A program made the translations under genes and the position numbers. The notes under the pieces were generated by a model. That model had not been told where the DNA came from. It saw only the letters and a program-made list of their open reading frames with translations, and did not search any database. 7,019 nucleotides of DNA from Thermoplasmata archaeon (lineage in GTDB: Archaea > Thermoplasmatota > B47-G6): positions 1 to 7,019 of the forward strand of contig QMTU01000037.1 in assembly GCA_003663585.1 (NCBI GenBank), given 5' to 3'. This document shows, in pieces, positions 4,886 through 7,019 of this stretch; positions within the stretch are counted from its first letter, which is position 1, and every line of letters begins with the position of its first letter.

Positions 4886-6552
4886 TGAATCTCCACTCCA
4901 ACGCCTTTCTTATTTTGAGTACATCTTCTTCTTTGGCTCCTAGATGCCTTAGTATTACATCGTATATGTCGGGCTGCTTGCTTTCGTTGTGTATAGGCTC
5001 AAACTCTATGTCTGCACTGTATCTTTTGTTCTCCTCGAAATACTGCTTTACTAGCTCTTTGAGCTTATCTTCTATTTCAGGTCCTACAATTTCTCCTTGG
5101 ACTATGAACTTCTTCTTTAGCATATGTGCTATCTTGGCATAGTCATACTCTTTCCTCGTAGGATCCTCTTCGTATTGCTTTAGTATCCAGTACTTGATTG
5201 CATTCACAGTTACTTGCTCTAGAACTTTGTCAAGCTCATCCTTTACTTTGCTATAGATCATATCTACAATGCTCTCCCTGTACTTCTCGATCTCTTGTCT
5301 AACACGATACATAATCCAAAATATGTCATTGTCGCTAAGCAATGCTTCTCTGATTTCATGCTTAAGCTCTTCATGAGCAGCTTCCTCAAATAAGCGCTTA
5401 AGCTCATCATCAGGAGGCAACGGTGGTTTAATAGGTATATTGAACAGTCTAAAATACTCAATCAAGTAAATTCCTAGGCCTATAGGCTCTCCTTTGTCAT
5501 TTTTGAATGCAGTAGACAGAGCTTCAAGCTCGTAAGTCTTATTTCTCCTCCAAGTCTCAATGTCCCTCTCGTCGATCAAATTATACCTGGAAAGAAATTC
5601 TAAGCGTCTCTTAGCGAACTTGTTGTTCAGCGGTCTCTTCTCAGACACATCATTAGCTAAGCCTAAGTATTCTGCTATACTAGGATACAAACCAGCTAAG
5701 TGGACATTTGGGTATTTCCATGGAGGAAACTTGAACGGCAAATGCCTTGAATTCTGTGTTCCGAATTCGATGGTGCGCAGCATATCCTGGAGCCTGCTTG
5801 CAGAGATCCCTAAAGGAGGGCCTACTTGCCATGGGAGAAGGAGAGCTCTGCAAGCAAGTATCCCCATATACGTCACCATCGACTAAGTATATTAGATTCT
5901 TTTTGTCTTTGTAACGGTCGGTCAAGAACCATATTGCCCGATTGAAATTGCCTCCGGCAGTAACTATGCAGCTGTTGGTTAACTCGCTGAAGCCCATTTC
6001 CACTAATCTAGTTGCAGCCGCGTTTTTCTCTACAAAGATAATGTTCGATGTAGTTTCTAGCTCCGATGGATCCAAAGTTCTAGCTATAGTCTCTGTGAAG
6101 CCTACTTTCTTTTCCTTGTCTCTGAACGAGTACGAATGCGCATCGAATATGAAGCCTTTGCTTAAATTGCCCATAGTGAATTTATGTCTGTCTACATCGC
6201 ATATAATCTCCATCTGGTTCAGAGAATTCAAGACTACTTGGTATATCAAATCAGGCTTTACACCTGAAAAATATTGAGCGAGCTCAGGAGTCTGCCTTAT
6301 AGTATAGTAGAACTCTCTCAATTCTAAGGCAGCTCCTAAGCTCAGTTTTGCACAAGCGTAGACACGCTGCATAAACTTCTTAGATGGGCTCAAGAATGCT
6401 TCTTTCTTAAGCAAGCAAAATCCTGTCTCTGGGCTGAAATACTCTACGTCTTGGCCTGAAGGCTTCTGAGCTAGTATAGGTTCTCCTTTCTCGATGCTTT
6501 CAATGAACTCTCTGCGCTTATCAGTGTTGTGTACTTGAAATATTTCAGCCAT
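4863..6552 (-). CDS. Topo VI subunit A / Spo11-like protein, split by a 73-nt BHB intron
   Basis: The gene has two exons, 6552-5860 (231 codons) and 5786-4863 (308 codons with stop). Joined, they give 538 residues. Exon 1 has the winged-helix catalytic motif L-R-E-F-Y-Y (Y83 is the likely DNA-attacking tyrosine) and the TOPRIM start: I-I-F-V-E-K-N-A (E175), V-T-A-G-G, and L-V-D-G-D-V-Y-G (D225, D227). Exon 2 continues the fold: D-M-L-R-T-I-E-F-G-T, then H-L-A-G-L-Y-P-S and a W-x(6)-E-L-E-A-L helix, as in Topo VI-A. The core ends near residue 355; about 180 charged helical residues follow and are not part of the usual protein. Such proteins make double-strand breaks through a tyrosine link. 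No B (GHKL ATPase) subunit is in the window, so it may act alone, as proposed for 'Mini-A' relatives in mobile elements. GAGGAG at 6561-6566 supports the ATG at 6552. Confidence 0.85.
5767..5882 (-). other. Extended exonic stem enclosing the BHB motif
   Basis: Nine exon-1 bases, TCGATGGTG (5882-5874), are perfectly complementary to nine exon-2 bases, CACCATCGA (5775-5767). They code V-D-G-D and T-I-E, so coding and folding constraints coincide. The stem would hold the two splice sites together beyond the minimal BHB motif, with a small internal loop between. Confidence 0.65.
5787..5859 (-). other. Bulge-helix-bulge (BHB) intron in an mRNA, 73 nt
   Basis: On the - strand, exon 1 offers UAUA (5869-5866), GGGG (5865-5862) and bulge AUA (5861-5859), then the stem begins at 5858. 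The other side has the stem to 5793, CUCC (5792-5789), bulge AGG (5788-5786) and AUAU (5785-5782). The pairs are a 4-bp central helix GGGG/CUCC (one G-U), a 4-bp outer helix, and an inner helix with 11 perfect pairs (5856-5846 with 5795-5805) plus C-G and U-G at its base. The bulges are 3 nt each and on opposite strands: the canonical substrate of the archaeal tRNA splicing endonuclease. Cutting each between bases 2 and 3 removes 5859-5787 and joins GAT to GAT in phase 0, restoring G-D-D-M-L-R-T-I-E-F-G. Before this the two halves of the protein are in different frames. Splicing is inferred, not observed. Confidence 0.88.
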
Positions 6553-6557
6553 TACTG

Positions 6558-6962
6558 TTACTCCTCTTTCTTCGGCTCCTTCTTTTTCTTAGCTGCTGGT
6601 ATACCATGCTTCCTTCGTATCCTGTTCACTCTGCTGTAGAAAACCCAGGTTTCACGGTCGCTGTGGTCGAATTTGGTTCCAAAGACTTCTTCGGTGACTT
6701 CCCAGACTGTCTTGCCCTGCTTAAGCAATTTTACAACTTTGTCTTCGTTTATCTCCTTTACCAGCAGCTTGTCTCTTAAAGCTTTGTCCATACACATCCC
6801 TCCTTTTTGCTTAACTTTTTCTGCCCGGATGGGCATTCCAGAATACGAGCTTGTAGCTACGCATTCTGGGCCTCCGGCATATTCACATAACTCCCAATAT
6901 TTACATGCTCCGTCTTTGCGTGTATTCCTATTTGGGTAAATCTTGCACTTCATTTCAATCAC
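6558..6962 (-). CDS. Cys-rich protein with a possible HTH half and basic tail
   Basis: The protein has 134 residues from a GTG at 6962, or 131 from the ATG at 6953, which I slightly prefer. The N-terminal half has cysteines at 6, 20, 26, 34 and 57 (numbered from the GTG), a spacing that could hold zinc or an Fe-S cluster. The second half is helical, V-V-K-L-L-K-Q-G-K-T-V-W-E-V then W-V-F-Y-S-R-V-N-R-I-R-R-K-H-G-I, which reads like a helix-turn-helix with a basic recognition helix. The end is a Lys/Glu tail. No family is recognised. As first gene of the operon, and likely DNA-binding, it may be an early regulator or a partner of the Topo VI-A-like protein. A strong internal binding site at 6798-6803 may allow a shorter form from 6791. 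Confidence 0.7.
   Translation of the reverse strand: MIEMKCKIYPNRNTRKDGACKYWELCEYAGGPECVATSSYSGMPIRAEKVKQKGGMCMDKALRDKLLVKEINEDKVVKLLKQGKTVWEVTEEVFGTKFDHSDRETWVFYSRVNRIRRKHGIPAAKKKKEPKKEE
6798..6803 (-). promoter_or_regulatory. Strong internal ribosome binding site in the Cys-rich gene
   Basis: GGAGGG lies 6 nt before an in-frame ATG at 6791. It is stronger than the site at the gene's first start (only a weak GTGAT near 6953). It would yield a 77-residue form with the HTH-like part but without the cysteines. Confidence 0.5.
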
Positions 6963-6984
6963 AAAGAAAGAGGGTGTATATATG

Positions 6985-6992
6985 TATATAAA
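6985..6992 (-). promoter_or_regulatory. Archaeal TATA box, likely operon promoter
   Basis: TTTATATA on the - strand lies in an AT-rich stretch outside the genes. Its centre is about 26-27 bases from 6962, the distance at which archaeal transcription usually starts. The message would then have no leader before the GTG at 6962 or about 9 nt before the ATG at 6953. A second, weaker TATATA lies at 6978-6983. No clear BRE element is seen. All leftward genes are closely packed behind it and could share this promoter. Confidence 0.5.
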
Positions 6993-7019
6993 TGTAGCTC
7001 ATTGACTCGAAACTTCCAG

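Noticed and set aside
5787..5859. The 73-nt segment as a miniature transposon with inverted ends and a GGATA-like flanking repeat
   Set aside because: The inverted repeat is explained better by the BHB inner stem. The bulge and helix sizes match the splicing motif exactly, and excision restores a conserved frame, which an insertion need not do.
5787..5859. Intein or group I/II intron
   Set aside because: At 73 nt it is far too short, it is not a multiple of three, and no intein or group I/II core elements are seen.
5680..5879. Two separate genes instead of one interrupted Topo VI-A-like gene
   Set aside because: The left part would begin inside the TOPRIM domain at an ATG with no binding site, and both parts match consecutive regions of a single family.
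5942..6277. Frame on the + strand opposite the Topo VI-A-like gene
   Set aside because: The opposite strand codes a recognisable conserved protein here. The same holds for other + strand frames at 4885-5142, 5560-5886 and 6673-6939.

Overview
The window looks like part of an archaeal virus or provirus, probably a tailed one. No hallmark head gene is visible, so that is an inference. The evidence is as follows: a fibre-like structural gene next to an Ig-like protein; a tightly overlapping set of small genes read the other way (DNA-modifying enzyme, AAA+ ATPase, winged-helix protein, small membrane proteins); a Topo VI-A/Spo11-like protein; an archaeal-type TATA box at the right edge; strong GGAGG ribosome binding sites; and a bulge-helix-bulge (BHB) intron, a splicing signal specific to Archaea. 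In mRNAs such introns are known mostly from Thermoproteota and relatives, so a host there is plausible but not shown.

Layout. Positions 2-1671 (+ strand) hold the 3' part of a repeat-rich, fibre- or adhesin-like gene and a coupled gene for a small Ig-like protein. Positions 1656-6962 (- strand, read right to left) hold what looks like one operon: a Cys-rich protein with a possible HTH half; a Topo VI-A/Spo11-like protein; two overlapping two-TM membrane proteins; a 109-residue protein of unknown function with a TTG start; an MT-A70 adenine methyltransferase with a 1-nt frame disruption; a winged-helix-like protein; a nucleoside 2-deoxyribosyltransferase-like protein; a RuvB/MoxR-like AAA+ ATPase; and a four-TM membrane protein. 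The two blocks converge and overlap by 16 nt at 1656-1671. No gap over 300 bases lacks a gene.

Main discovery. The Topo VI-A-like gene is split between two reading frames. The break is not a simple mutation. A 73-nt segment (5787-5859) lies inside a textbook hBHBh' fold: a 4-bp central helix, two 3-nt bulges on opposite strands, an 11-bp perfect inner helix (13 bp with two more pairs), and an exonic outer helix. Cutting each bulge between its second and third base, as the archaeal tRNA splicing endonuclease does, joins codon 231 to codon 232 in phase 0. It gives one 538-residue protein with an intact TOPRIM domain. I see this as an mRNA intron in a DNA topoisomerase/Spo11-like gene of a mobile element, placed directly behind the metal-binding DxD motif.

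A second frame break, in the methyltransferase, is different. It is one extra A in a run of five A, and a +1 shift restores the conserved protein. It could be a sequence error, a real mutation, or recoding. Taken together the leftward genes suggest a replication/recombination and DNA-modification module (topoisomerase-like nuclease, AAA+ motor, methyltransferase, nucleotide-metabolism enzyme) with a regulator and membrane proteins. The rightward genes suggest the end of a structural module.
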